64,000 nucleotides of DNA from Multifurca ochricompacta (Eukaryota; Basidiomycota; Agaricomycetes; Russulales; Russulaceae), in assembly GCA_022496185.1 (NCBI GenBank), contig WTXG01000015.1, positions 372,001 to 436,000 of the forward strand. Reading direction: 5' to 3'. Position numbers and translations under genes: made by a program. The notes under the pieces were generated by a model, which saw only the letters and a list, made by a program, of their open reading frames with translations, was not told the DNA's origin and did no database searches. Positions 24,182-34,905 of the stretch are shown in pieces (position 1 is the first letter of the stretch; every line of letters begins with the position of its first letter).

Positions 24182-25701
24182 TCAGAGTTGGAAAAGAGGA
24201 TTATGGTGTCGAGGGGGAAGCTTGTGAGGACGGTGTTTATCGAACTTTCCTAGAGAGGCGAAATAATTAGTAAAGTTAGTTGTCGTAGCGGGTGCTCTGC
24301 GTTGAACGCTGTTTTCTTTTTTTTTTTTGCATCCCCGCTTTTGTTAAATGTACTAGTGTATATCCAGATGCAGGATGTCATTGTTATGAACGCATTGGCG
24401 TTCAGGGTTATCATTTCCAAGAGCTAAAAGAAATCTGATTCGCACCTGCATAAGTATGTTTTTTGTTTGAATAATTTATACGACAACCCATGACAAGATA
24501 TTCTATCGACGCCGTCGTCCGAGATGGCGTCTTGAAGAATTGATGGTCTTGTGGTCCACTCCATCAGCAAAAAAAATATTAGTCGCGTGTAAGGCATCAG
24601 AAGCCTCGATATGGGCTAGCCGCATGCATGTATATCCCACCCAACTCAACAAGCGGGTACGCGCTCGAGCTGAAATAACCTGAAATAACAACACTGATAA
24701 AACCTAAAAAATATCAAAAGAAGTTCGTCCCCGGTTGCGCGTCCCCGGAAAGGTCCCAAAAACGCACATCGAACAGAAACAACAATGTTAAGTATATTTA
24801 TTTGAGAAAGAAGGAAGGCAGGCAAGCAAAAAGGGAAAAAAAAAAAGAAAAGAAAAAGCGAGCTTAATAACGAGTCATGAAATGTGTAAACGACTCCCGC
24901 TTGAAGTCGTGGGGGTTGAGAGCTTAAAAACCTCCATGGGAATGGATTTTGCCATGCCATCCATCGTGTGTGATTTGTGTGCTTGTGAAGCGTTCTCTGG
25001 TGGGGGCGCATGACCAGCTTGATTTCCTCACCCTTGTAGATCAAGTAATAATGGGATTAGTAGGAATAGAAAGGATGGTCAGCGGCTGGGGTGATCACAG
25101 CCATGGTTTGTGTCTCCCCTTTCCATGTGCTCTGGAAAATTTTAGTGCAGAAAGAGTGTACACATTAGGACTGGCTGCAACTTCTCCTGCGCTGCGGGGT
25201 CCTCAAATGAGCGCGAATTCATGTATTTGCCCGTGACAAGAGGGGAAAATGGCTCCGCGTGCGGTTGATGAAATGAAATGAAAAAAAACGCGTGGGTAAA
25301 AAACGTATCGGAGTAAGGGTAAAGCCTTCATATGTGCGGCAGCAGGACAGGACAGGGCCAGCCTTGAGGAGTGTGAGCACACGCACACACATGCACAAAA
25401 AACTGGTGATGATGAGATCCCAGAAAGTTCATGTTGTTTCTCTCCAAAGGCTTAGTGTCGTGTTGGGAAAGAAAAAGTAGACGGTCTCTGATGGCGGGCA
25501 GAAAAGAAGGTAGGTCAGCGAGGCAGTGGGCTGTGGGATTCGGGTTGGTTCCGGGCCGTCCGCCGCTGTTGTCGATCTAAACTACTATCTCTATCTACCT
25601 CTTCCTCCTCCTCCTTTCCCAGCCTGTACGGTTTGCCTTTGTGACTCGGTCAGCGGGTATTGTAAAGTGAATTGGAACCAAGTACAGAGACGTCTCGATT
25701 C
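24182..25701. other. intergenic, no supported gene
   Basis: The interval holds the end of arrestin-like B, homopolymer runs (T near 24314-24328, A near 24838-24850) and a pyrimidine-rich leader just before RFT1. No exon-like structure was found. Confidence 0.55.
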
Positions 25702-27513
25702 ATGTCATCCACAGACCATCCTCGCCCTTCCCCCGCCTCTTTGCCACCTCCTCGCCGCCCAATTTACTCGCCACTTCCCTTACCTCAATTTCCTCGCTAG
25801 TCTTTTTACAGCTCTTTTCGAGACTCTTCACCTTCGTTCTCAACCAAGCCTTGGTACGCCTTGCCACTCCCCAGACCTTTGGTACTGCCACCGTGCAATT
25901 CGAACTACTTCTCTCCACCACCCTGTTTTTATCACGTGAAGGTGTGAGAACTGCTCTGCTACGCCAACAGAAAAGTGTGGCGCCAGATCTTGTGCGCAAC
26001 ATATCCCTTCTTCCGGCTTATGTTGGAGTGCCGATCGCCTTTGCTCTCGCTGTCTTATATTCTGCGACCAGCGTTCCCGCCGTTCGGGCGCAACCTTACT
26101 TCCATCTCAGCGTTTCAGTATACGCCCTCGCTGCAGCCATCGAGCTTGCGGCAGAACCGCTCTACATCCGTGCTCAGAATGAACTAAGGGTAGACGTGCG
26201 CGTACGTGCGGAAGGGGCCGCCGTGTTTTCAAAAACTCTTGTGACGTTTGTTGGCCTTGCGTTTATGTCCCACGAGTGGGCGCTTATGGCATTTGCTGCT
26301 GGGCAGGCTGCCTATGCACTAGCCACATTCACTATATTTTGGAAATATGATGGTCGATTGACCAGATATATTTTGCGAAGAGTGATACTTGATGAACATG
26401 GCCAGTGAGTGTTCATAGGTAGTAATCATCGGTGGGCTTTGTTGACGCTTTGGAATAGCAAGAGGAACGCCTACTTCGACACCGAGTTGTTACACCTCTC
26501 GAGAGCAATGACCGCCCAATCAGTCGTAAAGCACTTCCTAACGGAAGGAGATAAGTTCCTTATATCCCGCTTGAGTCCTCTGGCAGATCAAGGTGGCTAT
26601 GCTGTTGCATCCAATTATGGTGCGTCGCAATTTTGGCGGGGTGTGTGTGATAATGAATGCAAACTGAGTGTTGTACAGGTTCTCTAATCGCAAGGATCGT
26701 ATTTCAGCCCATAGAAGAATCCTCTCGTATCTTCTTCTCAAAGTCATTGACTGCCCGATCATCTTCCAAGGAGAATGACAAGGACGCTCTAGATACTGCT
26801 GCCCACCTCCTTTCCACTGTCTTACTTCTGTTTACCCACTTTCTACTCCTACTGGTGACTTTTGGGCCGCCATACTTGTCACTTGCCACCTCCCTTGTCC
26901 TACCGCCACGATATCTACAGACATCCGCGCCGAACATTCTGCGCGCTTATCGCTTTTACCTTCCGGCCATGGCTTATAACGGGATACTTGAGGCGTTCTT
27001 TGCATCCGTATGTACCCCTGCTGATTTGCGGGCCAGAGCCGCATGATGGCAGGGGCTTCAGTGTCCCTAGTCGTGACCGCTATCGCAGGATCACGGTTTC
27101 TGGAGATGGGTGATACGGCGCTGGTCTGGGCCAACACTGTGAGTATGGCTGTGCGAGCACTGTACGCCTGGGGGTTCGTTAGGAGGTACTGTGCTTCAAG
27201 GGGGAGACCCGCTCTGATAGGCTGGAATGCGTTGCTTCCGCCATTCAAGGTGGTACTTGTATTTGCGGCCGCAGCGGTCTGCACGAGATGGAGTGCTGCT
27301 GCAAACTCCAATGTGAGGTTGTCAGTTACTTCCCAGAAGGGCCACATTGCCATGGGTGGCGTATGTCTTGTCGCGTGTCTCATTGCATGGTGCGTATGCC
27401 CTATTCTCGCTTGCTGGTATAGCTGAGTTGTTTTTTTTTTTTTTGATGGGTTCCATAGCTATGCCTTTGAACGTCACAGATTTGGAATGGTGGCCGTTCT
27501 GAGGAGACGGTGA
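25702..27513 (+). CDS. RFT1: RFT1 oligosaccharide-lipid protein of the ER, about 5 exons, two apparent one-base gaps
   Basis: A multi-pass ER membrane protein required for N-glycosylation at the stage of the Man5-dolichol intermediate; its exact transport role is debated. Signatures are RLATPQTFGTATVQFELLLS, LFLSREGVRTALLR, then a phase-2 intron to NAYFDTELLHLSRAMTAQSV, FLTEGDKFLISRLSPLADQG, and YAVASNYGSLIARIVFQPIEE across the next intron. Many hydrophobic helices follow, and the last small exon is YAFERHRFGMVAVLRRR. The ATG at 25702 is out of frame with the body unless one C is missing in the run 25730-25734, or an unseen upstream exon supplies the start. A second gap lies at 27030-27034, just before MMAGASVSLVV. 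Because RFT1 is an essential conserved gene, sequence error is the simplest explanation. Confidence 0.85.
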
Positions 27514-29719
27514 TTGCCTTAGGCACCTAGATCTTGGCACCTGTGCCAACTAACCTCTTGGATGAATTGTGATACTCACTCAGTGACGCTGCACAACAGA
27601 TATTCAGATTCTTCTTAATAGTTACTAGAGGAGGTAGACTCCACAAAACCAGTCACACATGGAAGCAATTCACGCGATGCCTATGCCTCTCTGGGGAAAC
27701 CTTTTTTCCTGCGTCGTGCATCGTGCTTAAGGGTATTATGATTCCTGGTGATTCCCAGATCCCCATCATATCGGCCGATTTGCTGTGACGTGCCACCATC
27801 CATCCATCAAGAAAGAAAAAAAAGGTCAATTTGACCATTTAAGAGGAGTATATCTATTCCACTATCAGGGTGTGTGCTTTTGCTCCTTTTGGGTTCAATT
27901 TCAGCTGTTCGACGCACGTTTTGCTAAGTAGCATTGTGTTGTTGACGGCCGGCGCTACATGTAGTTGAGCCCGTGATTCATAACGTGGTCTGGTAGTGGC
28001 TTGATGGGTCATTGATCGGGTAAACCTGTGTTGCTTCCCGGCCGACAGCTGTCGCAGCCGTCCCCACAGCGAGCATTCACCGTACCTGTTGAGTCATATA
28101 GATTGAGATGTATTATTAGGGTCGGCCGAACGGTGAGCTTATCCTATTTTTGTATTTAAAAAATATCTGGGTGCCTACTCTTTGTCGTCAAAATACGAGT
28201 AATGAAAAAATCCACGGCGACAAGTCTGTACAAATGTGCAAATGAAAGACAGCCAAACTCAGTGAAACCCGTGCGAGCTGTAAGCATGAGAATTAAGGGC
28301 CACCTACTGGTATCATTATTACCTATACTGCTCCGAGCCGGGTAAATGTAATAAGCGTCCAGCAACTATGAACTAATGTATCACGAAAGTATCTGGCACT
28401 GGCACCAGGTCCTGGATTAGATCTGATTTGCCCTGTAATTTCGCTTAAGTAGTGCTAGTGTCGGTGAAAATTCGCGCGCAAAGTAATAATAAGATTTTTG
28501 TATTTCTTAACGTCACGGGTGGTCCGGCAACTTCAACGGGTGATCATAACAGGACTCGATATAATTGGGGCCCCTGGCTCGTATATTATATTTTAACTGT
28601 GGGCTAACCGTTGGGCGAGTCAAGCGTAAGCCCGATTTGGGAGAGAGCCTTAATGAGACTGAATTGGGCGGCGCGCACCACGGAGCCTGAATTCGCATGG
28701 GGGAGCTTGTTGTTGAGTTTCTATTGGGCGTCCTCTCAAAATACACGGAGCGAGAAGATCGGACGTGATTACTGGTTACAGAAACGGGTAACAGCTCCTT
28801 AATTACTTGGTTAGTTTTGAGTTACAAGTGAGCGGGACGGGCCCGGTCAGTGTTTTGGGGGCATTTGACTTTCCAAGTTGGCTATGGAACTCCGGGCGGA
28901 CGAGTGAGCAAGCGAACGAACGAACGGACGAAGAAACGAACGAACGAACAAGGGTTGTGCTCGACGAACTCTGTTCGGTGATGGTGATGATGATGGTTTA
29001 CAGACAAACCAGCAACACGTTTAAGATTTTTCCTCCTGGCACTGGCACCAATTATTGATTACATTCATTGTTGGTAAGGGGCCGAGTGGTTCGGTCCGGA
29101 ACTAGCCGACTCCTCGACCTGTTGTGCCGCCGTGGCTGGTTCGTGTTTTCACACTGCTTCTTTTCCTGTGCTCCCTCTGCTCCTTGCCCAGAAGGTGTCT
29201 TCGAGACCTCGAAGCGAATGTCGATGATCCGAGGGATAGACCTGTCACCATTTCATCGTCACTGTCAAGAATATTAATATTTGCTTGTCCCCTCATGCCT
29301 CAACCTTACTTCCCCTGTGGCTCATGATTCATGAACTTGCTATAGCATGACCAGGTGTACTAGACAAGCTGAAGTATTATTTCGCTGTCACTGTCATTAC
29401 TATCATCCATATAAATGCAGTACGTGCAGTACCAACTCTGGGCCCTGTGCGCCAGCTGCCTCTTCCCTTGGGACACCCACCTTAATACTTAGATATAGGA
29501 TAGGTTACCCTTTCTTTATCGAGCTGTTTAAGAACCGTCAACAAAACCCGTGCTCAGTCATAAGTCTTTCGAAATCCCTCATCCAATAAAAAATTAACGC
29601 ACCGGATTGGTCGTTGAGATATTAGCAACGCCTGATATCGATCTGTAAGCGCCCTTTTCCTCCCTTCCCTTCCCTCCCTATCTCTACCACATGTCACATA
29701 GGTTTGTCTTTTTTCTGAG
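27514..29719. other. intergenic, no supported gene
   Basis: No domain-bearing open frame. It contains a T run at 27428-27443, a GAAC microsatellite near 28915-28950 (units GAAC with GGAC/GAAG variants), and short AT-rich parts. The right edge borders the F-box pseudogene. Confidence 0.55.
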
Positions 29720-29724
29720 TTGTC

Positions 29725-31380
29725 GGTCTTAGACGCGCCTTCATCTGCACGATATCATCTCCAATTTGATGGCCTTCCAGCATCACATTCTCCTTGCTGC
29801 CTCCGGTATGTGCGATGGACCACCAATCGAGGTCAGCACCGCGGAGCGGATGGCAGCCCTTCAGACGTACAACATGGCCTGGCGGGAACTAACATGATCA
29901 TAGTACGACACGATTGATATCCCCGGATACGGCTTGCCACGATATATAGATGGCTTGGTTGTCTCGTTCTCTGACGACAAAATGTCTATCAATATGCGGC
30001 AGCTACCCTCGAGGCTGCGCAAAGAGTTGAGGCACGATGGTGGACACTCACGTTTGACTTTCGCATCGCTCAGCTTGTTATGGACCCTACTCAGGATTTG
30101 CTAGTTTCTCATTCTTTTTCTATGACGCCGAGACGGAGGGTGTACATTTCCACTCATCTGCCCGTCCCCCTTCCGTCGTTCTCCCCTTCCCTTTCTTGGG
30201 GGAAAAAATAGGGTCGCGCTGAACATGTTTTAAGGTCGCACTTTCTCATTCTCACCTTGTTGAATGGACAACCACACGCGCTCGCCAAACGGAGGAAAGA
30301 AAGCGTTGCACTGATAATTGAACTGTTACGACTTCAACACGCGACAAACACCTTTTTCTTTTACATTCTACCCCTCTCCACTATGTTCTATATGTTTTGT
30401 TCTGTATCTCGGTGTTAGTGCACCTACTGCATGACTTAGCTTCAAGGTTTTGTCCACACGAGTCTTGAGCTTGTTGTTACCTACTTAAATACTTGGTGTT
30501 TGTAGTCAGAAAGTTGTGGAACAAAGTAGAATGTGGGACAAAACCTTGAAATTAATCCATGTGTTGAGGGCACTACCATCAAGATGGAGAGCAAAACATA
30601 GTAGAGATAGAGAGGGAAAGAATGTAAGAGAAAAAGGTGTCATGTGTTGAGGTTGTAACAACACAGCCTACTGACTGTAACATGAACTATATGATAGTGG
30701 GGGATACGATGCCACCATCAACGGTGGAACGTGATAAGACGAACATGCACAGCGATTACATTGGTACGGTGGTTAACCCACTGTCATGGCTGAAGATTTG
30801 GAACCAGAAGGCTGATCGGCAAGAGTCGCGTATGTGCCTTATCCTGTCTCTCTGTATCGGTATCCCTTGACAATTTACATGTTCTCTGAGGCGCGAGCTG
30901 AATGCATCTTTTGAAGGCGAAGACGGGTGGGAACTGTCTTTCCCTTATCATTCCTCAATGGCATCACGCACCACATCGCTAATCTGCAATGATGCGTGCG
31001 TACGAACGAGGACGCTCTGCCTCCGCATCCCCACATGCACTCCCCCGGCTTCATCCCTGTCTCTTCATCTCCCAAAAATAAATGGAGAAACATCGAAACC
31101 GGAGGAGGTTGGTCATTACTTGGGAACACAGACTGGCACTCCGGGCCAGGGCCGCTCTCATCATCTGATCAAAGGGGTCGTAGTGGGCCGTATGAACTGG
31201 CAGTCATTGATCAGGCAATTCGGTGTGGTGCAGTGCAGGGGCAACAACAACAACAACGGTTGGTGTGTTTCTTTGTTCTTTTTGGGATTCCCTCTCTGGA
31301 GGGAGATCCAGAAGGCCCATACATCAGCATTCGACGACTTCAGCACGTGCGGCGATACGCCCTTCATGCCATCATAGCCG
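29725..31380 (+). pseudogene. decayed inverted copy of the 9.7-11.4 kb F-box gene
   Basis: DNA-level similarity is unmistakable in at least four blocks. 29745-29900 matches the exon 2 start (ATATCATCTCCAATT, CTGCCTCCGGTATGTGCGAT). 29915-30260 matches the rest of exon 2. 30740-30830 matches TGAACATACACGGCGATTAC and the following tryptophan segment. 31185-31320 matches the IDQAIRCGAMQGQQ segment. The frame is broken by many stops and indels (for example a stop at about 29897), and the tryptophan-strand region is partly lost. The copy lies 18 kb from the parent and on the opposite strand. Between the second and third blocks sits extra DNA, including a 15-bp inverted repeat. Confidence 0.8.
30431..30560. 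repeat. small inverted-repeat insertion in the F-box pseudogene
   Basis: The word TTCAAGGTTTTGTCC near 30441 recurs as its exact reverse complement GGACAAAACCTTGAA near 30539-30553. This gives a 15-bp inverted repeat around about 85 bp. It sits in DNA absent from the parent F-box gene. It may be a MITE-like element, but no target duplication was confirmed. Confidence 0.5.
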
Positions 31381-31805
31381 CGTTTCCTCCTGTACGGATG
31401 GTAGTTCGTGAGTGTGTTTCCGAGAGAGCCTAACATATTACTGGTATTCGTATTATTGTTATATCGACACGGCCATGACAGGCATTAGTTATCTTACTGT
31501 GCTTTTTGCCACTTCATGTACAAATTACCTTGTGTACTGAGTCTCTACGAGAAGCACTCCCTCCCCAGGCTCTTGTCCTTACACATCCATGGTTTTTTGA
31601 GCTTGGACAGCGCACCTTGCTTGCTATACTACCTACAACGGCTTTCCTCCCATCAATTATTATCGCATCAGTGCAATGATCATTTTTCTAAGAATGACGT
31701 CAGAAAGGAGGGCGGAGTAGAAAATACCAAGACATGGTGACGTCATTGAATTATACTGTTACATATTGCCTGCCACCTCTCGTCCAACAATGACCAACAA
31801 CAATC

Positions 31806-32519
31806 ATGGCGAACATTCAGCCTATATCTAATGACGAGGTACGTTCATTAGTGTTTGTAGCCAGTAATACCGAATTGTCATATCAATCGTCCACGGCGTC
31901 TCAAGACGCAGCAAGCTTTGCCCCTGCCAAGGACGGACAGCCCCACTCGTATGGACGCGATCCCCCAACGAGGTATGTGGCACACGGAACAATGATTCAC
32001 CACTAGTCTCATTAATGAGACAGCTGCCTCCGAGCCAAATGAAGGAACGAGGCTCGCAGACACTGACCCACAGAGCACGTCGCCGACGAGAAGTCCACAT
32101 CTGAGACTGGTCGAGTCCCGTGGAAGGATCAAGTCATTGGTAGGTCTAGTTAACTAATAATTATTATCACCTCAATTAAAAATTTTTTTTTTCAGCGTAC
32201 GCAAAGGTTTGTGAATAGTTTATTACACGGCTAAATTGAGTCTCACCCTTTCTTCCTTTCTCTCTCTGTCCCGTATACATTCTGCGTTATATAGAAGACA
32301 CGCGGAACGGTGAGTAAAGGAGAGTGTGTCAGCTAGTGGACGTATTCGCTGACGTTGACGTTGAAATCAGATATTTCGTAAAGTATGCCCTACTGTGTGC
32401 TGGAAATTTGAGCAGTGGCAGCTAATCTTTTCTGCTTATTTCAGTCGTCTCTCAAGGAGCATGGGGATCAGATATTGGCAGGTGAGGCCAGTGCAAGGGA
32501 GCCGACTCGGAAAGCCTGA
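31806..32519 (+). CDS. small unknown protein, about 6 short exons
   Basis: A chain of short exons with good GT/AG ends can be read. It starts MANIQPISNDE (31806) and continues through a segment holding AASFAPAKDGQPHSYGRDPP. A third exon is open from about 32010 to 32140 (TAASEPNEGTRLADTDPQST, then SPHLRLVESRGRIKSL). Two tiny Arg-rich exons follow near 32197-32207 and 32295-32312. The last exon is SSLKEHGDQILAGEASAREP, with a stop at 32517-32519. The product would be about 120 residues, charged, soluble and unrecognised. The internal junctions were chosen to keep the frame and could differ. The consistent splice signals favour a real gene. Confidence 0.5.
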
Positions 32520-33036
32520 GCCACTTTGCGCGTCCGTTGGTACGATACCGTTAAGAGTAAGAGAGTAGTAGGTTGTAGGTTATTCGTATTCGTATTGTAT
32601 TTTGTATGTACTTGTTCAGAGAAGATAGATCTCCGCGCGGAGATTGAGTTGTCGGTTCGGGTTCGGTTCGGTTAGTTTATTGTTTATGTTTATTCTCACG
32701 TGGATTTAACTTTTTAAGCAAATTGTAAATTCATTCGGTCCGCGCCGACGGTCCGCGCCGACGATTCGCTTTTCTCAAACTCAAACCTTCCTTTTCTTTT
32801 TTTTTAATGAAAAGCGAGCCTTGAAAAATGTGCCCATCGCGCTACGACACCATTTGGAAGAGTCCGCAATACACCAGAATTCATTGAGTAAAAGAGAGAA
32901 AAATTCGAAACTGGACATGCCGTGGGTAACTTCTTCCATGGGTGGGTCGAGATGAGATGAGATGATTAAAATATAAGATCATGAGCCCCCGGTCCGTCAT
33001 CAATCCTTTCTCTCCTTTCATTAACCTACTTCATAT

Positions 33037-34542
33037 ATGACCATTCTCTCTCGAATACAGGAGGGTGACCTTCTGACTTTTGAATGTCTTCCAGATACCA
33101 TAAATCCTGTGGTAGCCAGCGCGGAGTTTGTCCTCGAGGTAAGCTGGGTGTGAAGGGAGCATATGCATATGTGGAGAGGTGTTCATTATTATAACGCAAT
33201 TTCTCAGACCCTTGATCTCGTCCAAATCAACGAGGATGGTGTGGCCGCAGCGGCACGATATGTGAGCTCTCTCTCATCAATAGCTCACTGTATCCAACCT
33301 CTCTACGAAAGATTGGGAGCCGTTTCATCAAAGACGGCTACACTCCCCGTACTTGGCGCACCCATCCTCTGCATCTATGTCCACCGGAGCCCTACGACCC
33401 TACTCACCCTGGTACACGTGCGACACTGGATTGGATATTCCTGATTTCTTCGCTCAACTTCAGCTTTTGGTCCTACTTGGACGGCTCGGATGCCTGTTTC
33501 GGCGTCGAATGGCGTGAAGGCTGGGCTAGTGAGCGCCACGTGGTGCATACCGGATACTGGAGCCTCGTCGCTGCTTTGGACAGAGGTAAACCGCTTTTTT
33601 CCTTTCATTTCCTTTTTTTTTTTCTTTCTGCATCAAAGAGTTGACGAATCACCTCATTTTCCTCTTTCGCCATGACGGGTGCTCCCTCTTGGGGATTTTA
33701 GCTTTGGAAGAGGGCATTCCCATCACAGACCCGGCTTTTTACGCGTCCGAGGAGCGCTGTCCCAACAGTCTAATAGAGCACGTCTTCCGTGCCTCTTCCA
33801 ATGCGATCGAGAGCGTCCCGCTTCTGCCAAAACGCATCGCCATCATGCGCGAGGTCGGAGCGATCATTTGCGCTGTAAGCGTGGCGGATGCCTTTTTTTT
33901 CATCATGCTTTTGACTCCTACTGTCGGCCTTGACCAAGATTATTTTTTATCTTTATTTTACAGGAATTCGGCGGTTCGTTTCAGGGATTTGTAGAGGCTT
34001 TTCAACGCCGATACAACTACGATGGCACGGCGTTACAATTCGCGCAGATGGTGACTGATACCTTCCCGTCTTTCCGCGACGAACACTGGTTCGAGGGACG
34101 TAGGAGTCCGTATACTTTCGATCGTCTTTTTTTTATTGCGTCACGTACTTACATGGTACCTTCTTCCTTCCTTCCCCTCACTCGCTCCCACGTATACCAC
34201 ATACGGCACGTCCCCCCCATTTTAGTCTTCTTCTGGAAGCGCGCCCAGATCCTGACCGCGGAGACCTGGGCCGCATTCTTCCCACCGTCCGAGGACGATC
34301 CGCACCCACTCTTTCCGCACGGCATCGGACAACTCACTATGTTTGCGGACTACCGCGTGCCGCAAATATTGCACCATCTCCGACTGCTCACTTACGCACC
34401 ATCTCTCGTCCGCTCACTCAAATCTCGTGAAGAATTTGAGTGTGGCGTGCGGGAGGAGATCGCCATCCGCGCCGCGTCGATTGTCGCCGTTGAGCGTGTC
34501 GCCGCCGCCCTGCGCGTGGACGGACGACACGCTGGCGGGTGA
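33037..34542 (+). CDS. QNG1: queuosine 5-prime-phosphate N-glycosylase (Q salvage), 6 exons
   Basis: This family releases queuine base from queuosine phosphate so that tRNA anticodon wobble G34 can be modified in organisms that cannot make queuine. Exons are 33037-33138 (MTILSRIQEGD to NPVVASAEFVLE), 33208-33261, 33312-33585 (DGYTPRTWRTHPLHL, LDWIFLISSLNFSFW), 33702-33874 (ALEEGIPITDPAFYASEERC), from 33964 (GGSFQGFVEAF, MVTDTFPSFRDEHWFEG), and a final exon from about 34226 (FFWKRAQILTAETWAAFFP, FPHGIGQLTMFADYRVPQI) to the stop at 34542. The FADYRVPQ motif and the tryptophan-rich middle are diagnostic of the DUF2419/Q-salvage family. The last intron donor is uncertain. The gene is convergent with the Pol X gene. 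Its frame is intact. Confidence 0.88.
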
Positions 34543-34905
34543 GCAGCGTGCTTATCGATTTTTTCCTTTGGGATCTTGCGAAGAGTCTGGAAGAAGGTAA
34601 AGACAGGATTGAGGGGATCAAAACGGAACCTATGCTTCCCGCACACCGGACACGGAGCATCTGGTACTGATGTGTAAGGAAAAGACAGGTCTGTGGAAAG
34701 GGAGGGGAGGAACACGACTTGAATTCCTTCCATGATAATATGGAAGTGAGGATAGAGATAGATTAGATAGTGGGGGTATATACAACTAGACCAACAACTA
34801 TAAAAAAAGATTAAAGAGCAGTCTTGGAGAGGGACGTCCTTTCGCCGCTCTTGTCCCCCCCCCATCCATCTTATTAGATGACTCGGTCCATCGCACCATA
34901 CCGAC

